Origin: Dyella_A sp035685805 | GTDB taxonomy: Bacteria; Pseudomonadota; Gammaproteobacteria; Xanthomonadales; Rhodanobacteraceae | Assembly (NCBI RefSeq): GCF_035685805.1 | Contig: NZ_DASSAB010000034.1 | Location: 1-64,000, forward strand | Length of the DNA stretch: 64,000 nt | Reading direction: 5' to 3' | Shown here: in pieces, positions 1 to 9,874 of the stretch | Numbering within the stretch: position 1 is the stretch's first letter | Layout: each line of letters opens with the position of its first letter | Program-made: the position numbers and the translations under genes | Notes under the pieces: model-generated | Seen by the model: only the letters and a program-made list of their open reading frames with translations | Told to the model about the DNA's origin: nothing | Database searches by the model: none

Positions 1-66
1 CTGCAGGAAATCAGGCCGGAGCGGCTCGAGTATTGAGCTCATCCGGCCCCGGCACGGCCGGAGCTA

Positions 67-103
67 ATAGAGGCAATCAATGTAAAGGGTTGTCTCAATC
101 AAT
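67..103. promoter_or_regulatory. Candidate OxyR binding site upstream of ahpC
   Basis: Four tetramers, ATAG, CAAT, GTTG and CAAT, lie with exactly 7 nt between each pair. That is the spacing of the OxyR consensus ATAG-N7-CTAT-N7-ATAG-N7-CTAT, and 12 of 16 consensus positions match. The site lies 72-108 nt before the ahpC start, and AhpC/AhpF are classic OxyR targets. The third tetramer is weak, so this is a candidate. No oxyR gene is seen next to ahpF. Confidence 0.5.
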
Positions 104-174
104 TGGCCTTATGGGCGCCGCCGCCCTAACCTCTCGGCTGTCTCCCAACCACTTCACGCCAGAGGAAGCCAAGC

Positions 175-738
175 ATGTCCATCATCAACACCCAAGTCCA
201 GCCGTTCAAGACCGAAGCCTTCCACAACGGCAAGTTCGTGCCGGTGAGCGACGAGTCGCTGAAGGGCAAGTGGTCCGTGCTGATCTTCATGCCGGCCGCC
301 TTCACCTTCAATTGCCCGACCGAAGTCGAGGACGCGGCCGACAACTACGCCGAGTTCCAGAAGGCCGGTGCCGAGGTCTACATCGTCACCACCGACACCC
401 ACTTCTCGCACAAGGTGTGGCACGAGACCTCGCCGGCCGTCGGCAAGGCCAGGTTCCCGCTGGTCGGCGACCCGACCCATGCGCTGACCAACGCCTTCGG
501 CGTGCACATCCCTGAGGAAGGCCTGGCGCTGCGCGGCACCTTCATCATCAACCCGGAAGGCGTGATCAAGACGCTGGAAGTGCACGACAACGCGATCGCC
601 CGCGACGTGAAGGAAACGCTGCGCAAGCTGAAGGCCGCCCAGTACGTTGCCAGCCACCCCGGCCAGGTCTGCCCCGCCAAGTGGAACGAAGGCGCCAAGA
701 CGCTGACCCCGTCGCTGGACCTCGTCGGCAAGATCTGA
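175..738 (+). CDS. ahpC: Alkyl hydroperoxide reductase subunit C (typical 2-Cys peroxiredoxin)
   Basis: Cytoplasmic peroxiredoxin that reduces H2O2, organic hydroperoxides and peroxynitrite; it is re-reduced by AhpF. The 187-aa length is the normal family length. The peroxidatic cysteine is C47 in a FNCPTE motif (the usual form is FVCPTE), and the resolving cysteine is C166 in the VCPAKW motif near the C-terminus, as in enteric AhpC. The C-terminal extension after C166, typical of peroxide-sensitive 2-Cys enzymes, is present. A GAGGAAG ribosome site precedes the ATG. It is the first gene of an ahpC-ahpF unit, with ahpF starting 163 nt downstream beyond a hairpin. A candidate OxyR site lies upstream. 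Confidence 0.97.
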   Translation: MSIINTQVQPFKTEAFHNGKFVPVSDESLKGKWSVLIFMPAAFTFNCPTEVEDAADNYAEFQKAGAEVYIVTTDTHFSHKVWHETSPAVGKARFPLVGDPTHALTNAFGVHIPEEGLALRGTFIINPEGVIKTLEVHDNAIARDVKETLRKLKAAQYVASHPGQVCPAKWNEGAKTLTPSLDLVGKI

Positions 739-784
739 TGACCCGCCACCGGGCCGGCGGCATGCCGGCCACGGATGCTTCTCT

Positions 785-803
785 TCCCCGGCTTGGCCGG
801 GGA
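785..803 (+). other. Hairpin between ahpC and ahpF
   Basis: A perfect 8-bp GC stem (TCCCCGGC / GCCGGGGA) with a 3-nt loop lies in the ahpC-ahpF gap. No T-run follows, so it is more likely a stabilising or processing element, giving more ahpC than ahpF message, than a full terminator. That role is inferred. Confidence 0.5.
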
Positions 804-901
804 GGGCCGGACAGGCCCCGCTGACAGCGCCGCAGGCTGCTCCTGCCGGTGCTCTCAACGGGGTCGGAACGACCTCGCCTGAACACCTGAAAGGACACGC
901 C

Positions 902-2497
902 ATGTTGGACGCCGCCACCAAAGGCCAGCTTGAAGCCTATTTCGAGCGCATCACGCAGCCGATCGAGCTGGTGGCCAGCCTCGACGACCGGCCGGCCTCG
1001 CAGGAGATGCGCGAGCTGATCGAAGAGCTCGCTGCCATCGCCCCCAGCCGTATCAGCGCCCGCTTCGACGGCCAGGATGCACGCCGCCCGTCGTTCTCGA
1101 TCGGCCGCGCCGGCGCCGCCGAGCCCGGCGTGCGCTTCGCCGCGATCCCGATGGGCCACGAGTTCACCTCGCTGGTGCTCGCGCTGCTGCAGGCCGGAGG
1201 TCACCCGCCCAAGATCGAGGCCGACGTGCAGGAGCAGGTCAAGGCGCTCGAAGGCGACTTCGTCTTCGAGACCTACATGTCGCTGACCTGCCACAACTGC
1301 CCCGACGTCGTGCAGGCGCTGAACCTGATGGCGGTGCTGAACCCGCGCATCCGCCACGTCGCCATCGACGGTGGCCTGTTCCAGGACGAGATCGAGCAGC
1401 GCCAGATCATGGGCGTGCCGACCGTCTACCTCAACGGGCAGCCCTTCGGCTCGGGCCGCATGGAGCTGGCCGAGATCCTTGCCAAGGTTGACACCGGCGC
1501 CGCCGCGCGCGATGCCGTGCGCCTGGCCGACAAGGCCCCGTATGACGTGCTGATCGTCGGCGGCGGCCCGGCCGGCGCCGCGGCGGCGATCTATGCCGCG
1601 CGCAAGGGCATCCGCACCGGCGTCGCGTCGGAGCGCTTCGGCGGCCAGGTGCTGGACACGCTGGCGATCGAGAACTTCGTCTCGGTGAAGGAGACCGAGG
1701 GGCCGAAGTTCGCCGCCGCGCTGGAGCAGCATGTGCGCGCTTACGACGTCGAGATCATGAACGCGCAGCGTGCCGAGAAGCTGGTGCCGGCGGCCGAGCC
1801 GGGCGGCCTGGTCGCGGTGCAGCTGGCCAATGGCGCGGTGCTGAAGAGCCGCACGGTGATCCTGTCGACCGGCGCGCGCTGGCGCAATGTCAACGTGCCC
1901 GGCGAGGCCGAGTACCGCAACAAGGGCGTGGCCTACTGCCCGCATTGCGACGGCCCGCTGTTCAAGGGCAAGCGCGTCGCGGTGATCGGCGGCGGCAACT
2001 CCGGCGTGGAGGCGGCGATCGACCTGGCCGGTCTCGTCAGTCACGTCACCGTGCTCGAGTTCGATAGCCAGCTGCGCGCCGACGAGGTGCTGCAGCGCAA
2101 GCTGCGCAGCCTGCCGAACGTGGCGATCCTGCTCAACGCGCAGACCACCGAGGTGCTGGGCGACGGCCAGAAGGTCAACGGCCTGGTCTACACCGACCGC
2201 GTCAGCGGCAACACGCATACGGTCGAGCTGGAAGGCATCTTCGTGCAGATCGGCCTGCTGCCGAACACCGAATGGCTCAAGGGCACGCTGGAGCTGTCGG
2301 CACGCGGCGAGATCGTCATCAACGACCGCGGCGAGACCTCGCTGCCGGGCGTGTTCGCGGCCGGCGATGCCACCACGGTGCCGTACAAGCAGATCGTGAT
2401 CGCGATGGGCGCGGGCTCCACCGCCGCACTGAGCGCGTTCGACCACCTGATGCGGCTGCCGGTAGCCGCCAAGGACAACGTGGCCCAAGCGGCCTGA
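902..2497 (+). CDS. ahpF: Alkyl hydroperoxide reductase subunit F
   Basis: NADH-dependent flavoprotein disulfide reductase that regenerates AhpC. The 531-aa protein has the AhpF layout: an N-terminal tandem thioredoxin-like domain (about 1-200) with a CHNC redox centre near residue 130, then a thioredoxin-reductase-like FAD/NAD(P) domain. That domain opens with GGGPAG near residue 220, carries the CPHC active disulfide followed by DGPLFKGK near 345, a second dinucleotide motif GGGNSG, and a C-terminal GDATTVPYKQI FAD motif. An AAAGGA ribosome site precedes the ATG. It is the second gene of the ahpC-ahpF unit, ending at a strong terminator. Confidence 0.97.
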   Translation: MLDAATKGQLEAYFERITQPIELVASLDDRPASQEMRELIEELAAIAPSRISARFDGQDARRPSFSIGRAGAAEPGVRFAAIPMGHEFTSLVLALLQAGGHPPKIEADVQEQVKALEGDFVFETYMSLTCHNCPDVVQALNLMAVLNPRIRHVAIDGGLFQDEIEQRQIMGVPTVYLNGQPFGSGRMELAEILAKVDTGAAARDAVRLADKAPYDVLIVGGGPAGAAAAIYAARKGIRTGVASERFGGQVLDTLAIENFVSVKETEGPKFAAALEQHVRAYDVEIMNAQRAEKLVPAAEPGGLVAVQLANGAVLKSRTVILSTGARWRNVNVPGEAEYRNKGVAYCPHCDGPLFKGKRVAVIGGGNSGVEAAIDLAGLVSHVTVLEFDSQLRADEVLQRKLRSLPNVAILLNAQTTEVLGDGQKVNGLVYTDRVSGNTHTVELEGIFVQIGLLPNTEWLKGTLELSARGEIVINDRGETSLPGVFAAGDATTVPYKQIVIAMGAGSTAALSAFDHLMRLPVAAKDNVAQAA

Positions 2498-2525
2498 GAA
2501 TCCCCCGCAGGGTGTGCAAGAGGGA

Positions 2526-2555
2526 AAACGGGACGGCTTGCCGTCCCGTTTTTCT
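2526..2555. terminator. Bidirectional intrinsic terminator between ahpF and the convergent acyl-CoA synthetase gene
   Basis: A perfect 11-bp stem AAACGGGACGG / CCGTCCCGTTT with a 4-nt CTTG loop is followed by a T-run on the plus strand and bounded by an A-run that acts as a T-run on the minus strand. It sits between two converging genes and can serve both. Confidence 0.9.
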
Positions 2556-2574
2556 TTGTAGCAAAAGCGGGGCC

Positions 2575-4470
2575 TCAGGTACCCAGATCCGGCCCCCGCT
2601 CCAGCGCCTTGCGCACCTCATCGAGCGACGACGGATCGTCCAGCGTGGACAGGTCGCCCGGATCGGTCTCCTGCACCAGCGCCTGCAGCGATCGCCGCAG
2701 CAACTTGCCCGAGCGGGTCTTCGGCAGCGCGTTCACCACGTAGATCCGCGCCGGCCGGGCCACCGCGCCGAGCTGGTCGGTGACGCACTGCTGCATCGCC
2801 CGGGTCACGTCGGCGGGCAGTTCCAGCACGCCCTGCTTGAGCGTGGCGAACACCACCGGCACCTGACCCTTGAGCTCGTCCTTCATGCCGATCACCGCCG
2901 CCTCGGCGACCGAGGCATGCGTGGCGACGGACTCCTCGATCTCGCGCGTGCCCAGCCGATGTCCAGCCACGTTGATCACGTCGTCGGTGCGCCCGAGGAT
3001 GTTGGTATAGCCGTCCGCATCGCGGATCGCCCAGTCCAGCGAGCTGTACAGCAGCTCCTTGAAGTGGCTGAAGTAGCTGTTGACGTAGCGGTCGTCGTCG
3101 CGCCACACCGTGGTGAGGCAGCCCGGCGGCAGCGGCGGCACGAACACCAGTACGCCTTTCTCGCCGGCGGCCGCTTCCTCGCCGGTCGCTTCGTTGATCA
3201 CCTTCATCTTGTAGCCGGGCGCCGGCAGTCCGGGCGAACCCCACTTCACCGGCTTCAGCTCCAGCCCCGGCATCAGGGTGATTGCCGGCCAGCCGGTCTC
3301 GGTCTGCCAGTAGTTGTCGATCACCGGCACCCCGAGGCCCTCGGTAATCCACTGGGCGGTGGGCTCGTCTAGCGGCTCGCCAGCGAGGAACAGCCACTTG
3401 AGACTGGAGAGGTCCGCATTCTTCAGCCACGACGCATCCTGCTTTTTCAGCACGCGGATGCCGGTCGGCGAGGAGAACATCGTGCGGACCTTGTACTTCT
3501 CGCACAGCCGCCACCAGATGCCGGGATCAGGCCGCGTCGGCAGCCCCTCGTACAGCAGCGAGGTGGCCCCCCCGATCAGCGGGCCGTAGACGTTGTACGA
3601 GTGCCCCACCGCCCAGCCCACGTCGGAAGTGGAGAACATCACCTGCCCCGGCGCGATGTCGAACACCGTGCGGATCGACAGCGCCATCGCCACCGCGTAG
3701 CCGCCCACGTCGCGCTGGATGCCCTTGGGCTTGCCGGTGGTACCGGAGGTGTAGAGCAGATAGCTGGGCTCGTTCGATTCCAGCCACTCCACCGGCACCT
3801 CGTCGTTCATGTGCTCGGCGCGCAGGCGGGCGTAGTCGACATCGCGACCCTCCATGCGATGCATGTCCGGATCCAGCCCGCGGCTGACGATCAGCACATG
3901 CGGCGGCGGCGCCTTCGCCTCGGCCAGCGCCGTGTCCACCAGCGGCTTGTACGGAATAACCTTGCCGCCGCGCATGCCCGCATCGGCGCAGATCAGCAGC
4001 TTCGGCTCCGCGTCGTCGATACGCAGCGTCAGGTTGTGCGCCGCGAAACCGCCGAACACCACCGAGTGGATCGCGCCGATGCGCGCGCACGCCAGCATCG
4101 CGTACACCGCCTCGGCCATGTTGGGCATGTAGATCACCACCCGATCGCCGCGGCCCACGCCCAGCCCCTTGAGGATGCCGGCGAAGCGGTTCACCTCGCG
4201 ATACAGCACGCGGTAGGTGATCTCCTCGGTGGTATCGGTCTCGGTGGAGATCGCCACCAGCGCCAGCTGCTCGCCGCGCTCGGCGAGATGGCGATCCACC
4301 GCGTTGTAGCAGAGGTTGGTGGTGCCGCCGACGAACCAGCGGCGGAACGGCAGGTTCGAGGCATCGAGAATCTGCTGCGGCGGCGTTTCCCAGTGAATCA
4401 GCCGCGCCTGCTCACCCCAGAACCGCTCCGGCTCCTCGATCGACTGCCGGTAGAACGCGTCGTAGCCCAT
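2575..4470 (-). CDS. prpE: Acyl-CoA synthetase of the PrpE type (propionate/acetate-CoA ligase)
   Basis: AMP-forming enzyme that activates short-chain fatty acids (propionate, also acetate) to acyl-CoA in the cytoplasm. The 631-aa chain has the P-loop motif YTSGTTGKPKG near residue 243, the GWAVGHSYNVYGPL block characteristic of PrpE over Acs, the YWQTETG motif, and the C-terminal PKTRSGK motif with the lysine that Pat/GNAT enzymes acetylate (about residue 580). An in-frame upstream ATG exists, but this start has a strong GGAGGG 8-10 nt ahead. It is divergent from the MerR gene. Substrate preference (propionate versus acetate) cannot be settled from sequence. It could take up acids released by the hydroxybutyrate locus further on, which is inference. 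Confidence 0.88.
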   Translation of the reverse strand: MGYDAFYRQSIEEPERFWGEQARLIHWETPPQQILDASNLPFRRWFVGGTTNLCYNAVDRHLAERGEQLALVAISTETDTTEEITYRVLYREVNRFAGILKGLGVGRGDRVVIYMPNMAEAVYAMLACARIGAIHSVVFGGFAAHNLTLRIDDAEPKLLICADAGMRGGKVIPYKPLVDTALAEAKAPPPHVLIVSRGLDPDMHRMEGRDVDYARLRAEHMNDEVPVEWLESNEPSYLLYTSGTTGKPKGIQRDVGGYAVAMALSIRTVFDIAPGQVMFSTSDVGWAVGHSYNVYGPLIGGATSLLYEGLPTRPDPGIWWRLCEKYKVRTMFSSPTGIRVLKKQDASWLKNADLSSLKWLFLAGEPLDEPTAQWITEGLGVPVIDNYWQTETGWPAITLMPGLELKPVKWGSPGLPAPGYKMKVINEATGEEAAAGEKGVLVFVPPLPPGCLTTVWRDDDRYVNSYFSHFKELLYSSLDWAIRDADGYTNILGRTDDVINVAGHRLGTREIEESVATHASVAEAAVIGMKDELKGQVPVVFATLKQGVLELPADVTRAMQQCVTDQLGAVARPARIYVVNALPKTRSGKLLRRSLQALVQETDPGDLSTLDDPSSLDEVRKALERGPDLGT

Positions 4471-4562
4471 GTGCCGCACTCCCTCCAGAACCCGCCCAAG
4501 CCTAGTCCAGCCATCGGCCAGCGGCACCGCGACCAAGGTCGAAACGGCGGTGGCCAGAACGC

Positions 4563-4593
4563 TTGACCCTCACGTAACGTGAGCCCTTAGCGT
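4563..4593 (+). promoter_or_regulatory. MerR-type promoter with palindrome in an overlong spacer
   Basis: TTGACC (-35) is followed by a perfect 15-bp palindrome CTCACGT-A-ACGTGAG and then TAGCGT as -10, giving a 19-bp spacer. That is the hallmark arrangement of promoters controlled by MerR-family regulators. It lies about 35 nt before the MerR-family gene, which is therefore probably autoregulated. Confidence 0.75.
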
Positions 4594-4626
4594 GTGGGCC
4601 ACGCGAGGCGAACGGAGTGACTAGCG

Positions 4627-5655
4627 ATGCAGCTGACGGTGGGCGAACTGGCAAAGCGTAGCGGGCTGACCGTACGCACCCTGCACCACTACGACGCGAT
4701 CGGCCTGCTCAGTCCGTCTTCGCGCTCCGGTGCCGGCTATCGGCTTTACGGGCAGGCGGATATCGAACGCCTGCACCGCATCCAGGCCCTGCGTCAGCTG
4801 GGCCTGCCGCTGGCCGACATCGGACTTGCCCTGTCCGGACCACAGCCACCGCTGGCCGAACTGGTGGACCGCCAGATCGCGCAGCTCGACCGCGACCTGG
4901 CCGATGCCGCCCGCCTGCGCGAGCGGCTGGTGCATCTGCGCGGCCAACTCGTGGCCGGACAGTCCCCCGACCTGGCCGACTGGCTGGACACGCTGGAGCA
5001 GATGACGATGTACGAGAAGTATTTCACCCCCGAGGAACTGAAAGCCCTGCCGCTGCACACCGACCCGGACGTGTTGCCGGCCTGGAGCGCGCTAGTAACC
5101 GCCGTGCAGTCGGCGATGGATCGCGGCGCCACCCCGGAGGACGCCGACGCGCAGCAACTGGCCCTGCAGTGGATGGAGATGATCGGTCGCGGCACCGGCA
5201 ACAACCCGGCCTTCCTGCTGCGCCTGCGCACGATGACCGAGGACGAACCGGGCATGCGCGAACGCAGCGGCATCACGCCGGCACTGGAGCGCTTCGTGGA
5301 GCGCTCCATGGTGAGCGCACGGCTGGCGATCTTCGAGCGCTATCTGGACGAGCAGGAAATGCAGCGGATGCGCCAGCACTACGGCAAGCAGATGTACGCC
5401 TGGCCCGAGCTCATCGCTGCGCTGCGCACCGCACTCGCCGACGGCGTGCCCGCCCACGACCCGGCCGTGCAGGCCATGGCGCAGCGCTGGATGGCGATGT
5501 TCCGCGAATACGCGGGCGACGATCCGGCCACCCACGCCAAGATCCGCGAGGCCTATTTGCGCGAGCCGGACCTGCGCAGCGGCAGCGCCGTCGATGACGC
5601 CTTGCTCGCCTACGTGCGCGAGGCCGCGACGAGCACGATCGCCCGCACGCACTGA
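4627..5655 (+). CDS. MerR-family transcriptional regulator with duplicated TipAS-like region
   Basis: DNA-binding regulator. Residues 1-70 are a MerR winged helix-turn-helix (LTVGELAKRSGLTVRTLHHYD), followed by a coiled dimer helix to about 115. The rest is TipAS-like and repeats itself: two blocks with matching spacing (W..L..A...A...G, then QWMEMIG in the first and RWMAMFR in the second) lie near residues 155-200 and 260-310. TipAS domains bind diverse hydrophobic ligands and drug-like compounds, so a ligand-induced stress response is likely but the ligand is unknown. The ATG has GGAGTG upstream. Its own promoter shows the MerR spacer palindrome. 342 aa is longer than TipAL (about 250), in line with the duplication. 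Confidence 0.85.
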   Translation: MQLTVGELAKRSGLTVRTLHHYDAIGLLSPSSRSGAGYRLYGQADIERLHRIQALRQLGLPLADIGLALSGPQPPLAELVDRQIAQLDRDLADAARLRERLVHLRGQLVAGQSPDLADWLDTLEQMTMYEKYFTPEELKALPLHTDPDVLPAWSALVTAVQSAMDRGATPEDADAQQLALQWMEMIGRGTGNNPAFLLRLRTMTEDEPGMRERSGITPALERFVERSMVSARLAIFERYLDEQEMQRMRQHYGKQMYAWPELIAALRTALADGVPAHDPAVQAMAQRWMAMFREYAGDDPATHAKIREAYLREPDLRSGSAVDDALLAYVREAATSTIARTH

Positions 5656-5694
5656 AGGCTCGGCCGGCGCACAGCCCGGCTGTCGTGCCCGCCC

Positions 5695-6528
5695 TTATTC
5701 GCCCTGCAGCTCGGCCAGCTGCTGGCGCAGCGAAGCGACTTCGGCGGTCAGCTCCGCCACACGCTGGCGCAGCTGCTGCAGTTCATCGTCCGCGCCAGCG
5801 GCCGCCTCCGGGTCGGCCGCTGGAATCTCCTTCGGCTTGCGCCGCGACTCGCGTACGCGCTTTGCGGCGTCCTTCAGTTCCCGGTCGCCGCCGCTGGCCG
5901 CCGCGCGCTGCTCGTCCTCCGGCAGGCTGGCCACTGCGGCGGCGGCGTTGATCGAGATCGTGCCGGCCTTCACCGCCTCCACCACTTCTGGGGCGGCCTG
6001 CTTGCGGATCTTCTCGATCAGCCCGACCTGCGTGTTGCTCAGGCGCGCAGCCTTCGCCAAGGCCTCGCGGCTGGGCGGTGCCTCCACCGGCGCTTCCGGC
6101 GCGCTGACTGCCGGTTCGATCACCGGCGCCGCATCTTCCGTGGCGGTTTCCGCGTCTTCCGGAATCGGCGGCAGCGGCGGCAACTTCACCCGCGCCTGAG
6201 CACGACGCGCAGCGAGGATGTCGCGCTTGCGCAGCGCCAGCTCGCCTCGCTGGAACATCGACAGGCTGCGCCGCCCCAGGTGCTGGTCGATCATCCACAG
6301 GTGCACGTCGTCCATCGACTGGAAATGCGGATGCTGCACGGTCTGGAACGGCAAGCCGTGCTTGCGGCAGATCGCATAGCGGTGATGCCCGTCGACCAGT
6401 ATCTCGCCCCACAGCACCAGCGCGTCACGACAACCCTCAGCGAGGAGGCTGCGCTCCAGCGCCTCGTATTCCTCCGGCGTCATCGGCTCGATGTAGGCCT
6501 TGAGTTCTTCGTTGACGACGATGTCCAT
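5695..6528 (-). CDS. ParB N-terminal-like nuclease/partition-fold protein
   Basis: Residues about 1-100 match the ParB/Srx N-terminal fold: IEPMTPEEYEALERSL, then VLWGEILVDGHHRYAICRKHG, with the DGHHR signature of ParB-like CTP- or DNA-binding domains. A middle segment (about 115-160) is rich in Pro, Glu and Ala and looks disordered. A helix-turn-helix-like stretch follows (LAKAARLSNTQVGLIEKI) and a C-terminal coiled coil (LQQLRQRVAELTAEVASL). It is not chromosomal parB, as no parA is adjacent. Similar stand-alone proteins act as DNA-binding regulators, so the function here is unknown. I chose the start at MDIVV because GGTGGG precedes it; an ATG six codons upstream is possible. Confidence 0.65.
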   Translation of the reverse strand: MDIVVNEELKAYIEPMTPEEYEALERSLLAEGCRDALVLWGEILVDGHHRYAICRKHGLPFQTVQHPHFQSMDDVHLWMIDQHLGRRSLSMFQRGELALRKRDILAARRAQARVKLPPLPPIPEDAETATEDAAPVIEPAVSAPEAPVEAPPSREALAKAARLSNTQVGLIEKIRKQAAPEVVEAVKAGTISINAAAAVASLPEDEQRAAASGGDRELKDAAKRVRESRRKPKEIPAADPEAAAGADDELQQLRQRVAELTAEVASLRQQLAELQGE

Positions 6529-6734
6529 GCAGCGCGCACCCACCATGCAAAACGGCCGCGCATTTTAGGGATTGGAGGCGCGTTGCGCTGCCTTGTATTT
6601 CGACGCAACGCGTGTATCTCTTCGATGACTCGGCGCCATCAGGCGATGCTCGGCTGCCAAGGCGACACCCTTCGCATATCAGGCTCAGTGATCTGCACGC
6701 CAGTCAAAAGCGGTTTCGACGTCCTTCGGCCGCC

Positions 6735-6965
6735 GAGTCACTTTCTCTTGCTTGCCCAAGAGAAAGTAACCAAAGAGAACGGCACCCTGCGTCCGTCGTC
6801 CCTCCGCGCCGTTGGCGCTGCGGGCACGCGGGTCGGGCCGGGCTTTTCGACAGGGCTCCTGCCCTGACGAAAAGGAACGGGCGTCCTGCCCGTTCCCCTG
6901 CGGGCCTTGTCGTCCCGCCCCGCTCGACTCCCGAAGGGACCCGGTGACGGCTCGCTTCGCATCGC
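6735..6965 (+). repeat. Dispersed ~230-bp hairpin repeat, copy A
   Basis: The 558-nt stretch between the ParB-like gene and mdh holds no convincing gene. It contains a structured repeat that recurs in opposite orientation at 24080-24312. Stem 1 at 6740-6767 is ACTTTCTCTTG / CAAGAGAAAGT with a 6-nt loop. Stem 2 at 6843-6874 is CTTTTCG..CAGGGC / GCCCTG..CGAAAAG. Stem 3 at 6874-6896 is GGAACGGGC / GCCCGTTCC. Then comes a 20-nt block (6896-6915) identical in both copies. A frame through the element reads as a small SNQRE-containing peptide that I take to be spurious. Confidence 0.8.
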
Positions 6966-7038
6966 CCGAAGAGCGGCGTCCCGGAGATGGCCGGGATGTC
7001 CGTGAAGTGGCACCAAGGTCAGCGGCGAGGCTGCCGCG

Positions 7039-7062
7039 AAAAAAGGGCGGCCGAAGCCGCCC
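7039..7062 (-). terminator. Intrinsic terminator of mdh
   Basis: GGGCGGC-CGAA-GCCGCCC hairpin 25 nt past the mdh stop. On the minus strand the stem is followed directly by six T residues. Confidence 0.88.
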
Positions 7063-7086
7063 TCCCCCAAGCCGAAACGAGCTGGC

Positions 7087-8073
<987 letters not shown>

Positions 8074-8190
8074 GGGGTTGGCTCCTTGGTGGGAAACGGG
8101 TGACGTGGGTGCGGCCGACTCCGGCGACGATGCTTTTCCGTCAGGCGACCGGGGCATCGCGGCTTGAGCCGCGCCTGCAGGGATCTATGG

Positions 8191-9390
8191 TCAGGTGAGC
8201 TCGGTGAAGAACTGGGCGATGCGCGCCAGACCCGGTGCCAACTGGGCCGTCGGGCAGGTGTAGGAAATGCGCATGGCACGCGGCTCGCCGAACGCCGAGC
8301 CCGGCACGCAGGCCACGCCCTTGGATTCCAGCAACGCGGCGCAGAACTGCACGTCGTTCTCGATCAGCTGCCCGGCGTGGCGCTTGCCGAAGGCAACGGA
8401 AATATCGGGGAAGGCGTAAAAGGCACCCTGCGGACGCGGGCAGACCACACCGGGGATTGCGTCCAGCGCGGCCATCACGGTGTCACGCTTGGCGGCGAAC
8501 TCGGCGCGCTTGGCCTGCGGGATGTCCTGCGGCCCGGCGAGCGCGGCCACCGCGGCGGCGGTGATCACTTCCGGCAGGCTGGTGATGTGGTTGGAGTTCA
8601 GCGTGGTGACCGCCTTGGCCACCGATTCCGGCCCGGCGATGAAACCCACCCGCCAGCCGGGCATGCCGTAGGTCTTGGAGAGCGAATCGACGAACACCAG
8701 GCGGTCCTTCAGCTCCGGCCTGGCGTGCACGAAGTTGTGGTAGCCCAGGCCGTCGAACACCATCGAGTTGTAGATGTCGTCGGTGATGATCCAGGTGTCC
8801 GGATACTTCACCAGCACCTCGGCCAGCGCGGCGATTTCCTCGCGCGTGTAGACCATGCCGGTGGGGTTGGACGGGTTGTTGAACAGGAACACCTTGGGCT
8901 TGCGCTTGAGGGCCTCTTCCAGCTGCGCGGGAACGAGCTTGTAGTTATGCTCCGGGCCGCAGTGCAGGATGTTGGTCTTCGCGCCGACGATGTCGGCGAT
9001 GTCGCGGTAGGTGGTCCAGAACGGCGCGGCGAAGCAGATCTCGTCGCCCTCGTCGAGCATCGCCTCGGCCAGGTTGTACAGCACCTGCTTGGCGCCGATG
9101 CCGATGGAGAGGTTCATGCGGCCGTAGCCGGTCAGGCCCAGCGCCTCGATGTGCGCGAGGAACGCATCCAGCAGTACCTCCGCCCCGCGATTGCTGCCGT
9201 ACTGGCCCGAGTCCCGCTCAAGCGACTCACGGGCCGCGGCATAGACGTGCTCGCCGGGCAGGAAGTTGGGCACGCCAATGGAAAAGCTGATCACGTCGCG
9301 GCCGGCCGCCTTGAGCTGGCGGGCCTTCTCGGCGATCAGCATGATCGCGCTGGGCTTGGCACGACCGACACGCTGGGCAAGCTGGGGCAT
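8191..9390 (-). CDS. Class I pyridoxal-phosphate aminotransferase (aspartate aminotransferase type)
   Basis: Fold type I PLP enzyme, 399 aa, resembling Ib-subgroup aspartate aminotransferases. It has NNPSNPTGMVY for PLP contacts, a DDIYNSMVF motif with the PLP-ring aspartate, the Schiff-base lysine K239 in SLSKTYGMPGWRVG, and a C-terminal RISYTCP with the substrate-carboxylate arginine. Its likely reaction is aspartate/2-oxoglutarate transamination, but the family also includes aromatic and alanine-specific members, so I give no gene symbol. It lies upstream of mdh on the same strand, which suits a malate-oxaloacetate-aspartate shunt. Confidence 0.85.
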   Translation of the reverse strand: MPQLAQRVGRAKPSAIMLIAEKARQLKAAGRDVISFSIGVPNFLPGEHVYAAARESLERDSGQYGSNRGAEVLLDAFLAHIEALGLTGYGRMNLSIGIGAKQVLYNLAEAMLDEGDEICFAAPFWTTYRDIADIVGAKTNILHCGPEHNYKLVPAQLEEALKRKPKVFLFNNPSNPTGMVYTREEIAALAEVLVKYPDTWIITDDIYNSMVFDGLGYHNFVHARPELKDRLVFVDSLSKTYGMPGWRVGFIAGPESVAKAVTTLNSNHITSLPEVITAAAVAALAGPQDIPQAKRAEFAAKRDTVMAALDAIPGVVCPRPQGAFYAFPDISVAFGKRHAGQLIENDVQFCAALLESKGVACVPGSAFGEPRAMRISYTCPTAQLAPGLARIAQFFTELT

Positions 9391-9874
9391 GGCGTCCTCG
9401 CAGGGGAGATCAAGGCTGCAAACCGGCTGATTTTAGCACGCGCCCGGATACCGCCATGGAGCGGCGCCTGATCCGGGGACGAGCGGGCATCCCCGGCCTT
9501 ACCTAACGCTGGCGCAGCGGCAGCCCGCTCCGCATTGCCCCGTGAGTGCGGCCCGCCCCTTGTCGCCGCTGAGCCCGCAGCCGACAGTCGGCTTGCCGCT
9601 GGCCCCTGCCGTCGATCCGAACCGCGCACTCTTGCGTCGCCGTGGTAGTCCACTTTGCGCGCAGGCAGGCCTGGGCCCGTCCCCAGCGCCGGGCGCGCCC
9701 GGGCCGGCGATTGCCGGCATCATTCGGCGCGGCTCCGCACGGTGCCCCGCAGCGGCGACGCCCGGCAGCACACGCCCCGCCGATCAACCGCTGCGCGCGC
9801 ATCAGCGTCCGGGACAGCCGGCCAGCTTTCCCGTCACTGATGCTCAAAACAAACCCGACGCCTCCCCCACCCAT
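9391..9874. other. Intergenic stretch with no convincing gene
   Basis: Very GC-rich spacer between the aminotransferase start and the TonB-receptor terminator. Open frames cross it on both strands, but they lack ribosome sites, have arginine- and proline-rich compositions typical of shadow frames, and overlap each other. I see no tRNA or repeat of note. It should contain the aminotransferase promoter. Confidence 0.6.

Noticed and set aside
566..2488. 640-codon minus-strand open frame over ahpF
   Set aside because: ahpF on the plus strand has all family motifs; the antisense frame is compositional.
6612..6947. Small frame with an SNQRE-containing peptide
   Set aside because: It lies wholly inside the dispersed hairpin repeat. 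The second copy does not preserve it convincingly, while the stems covary, so structure rather than protein is conserved.
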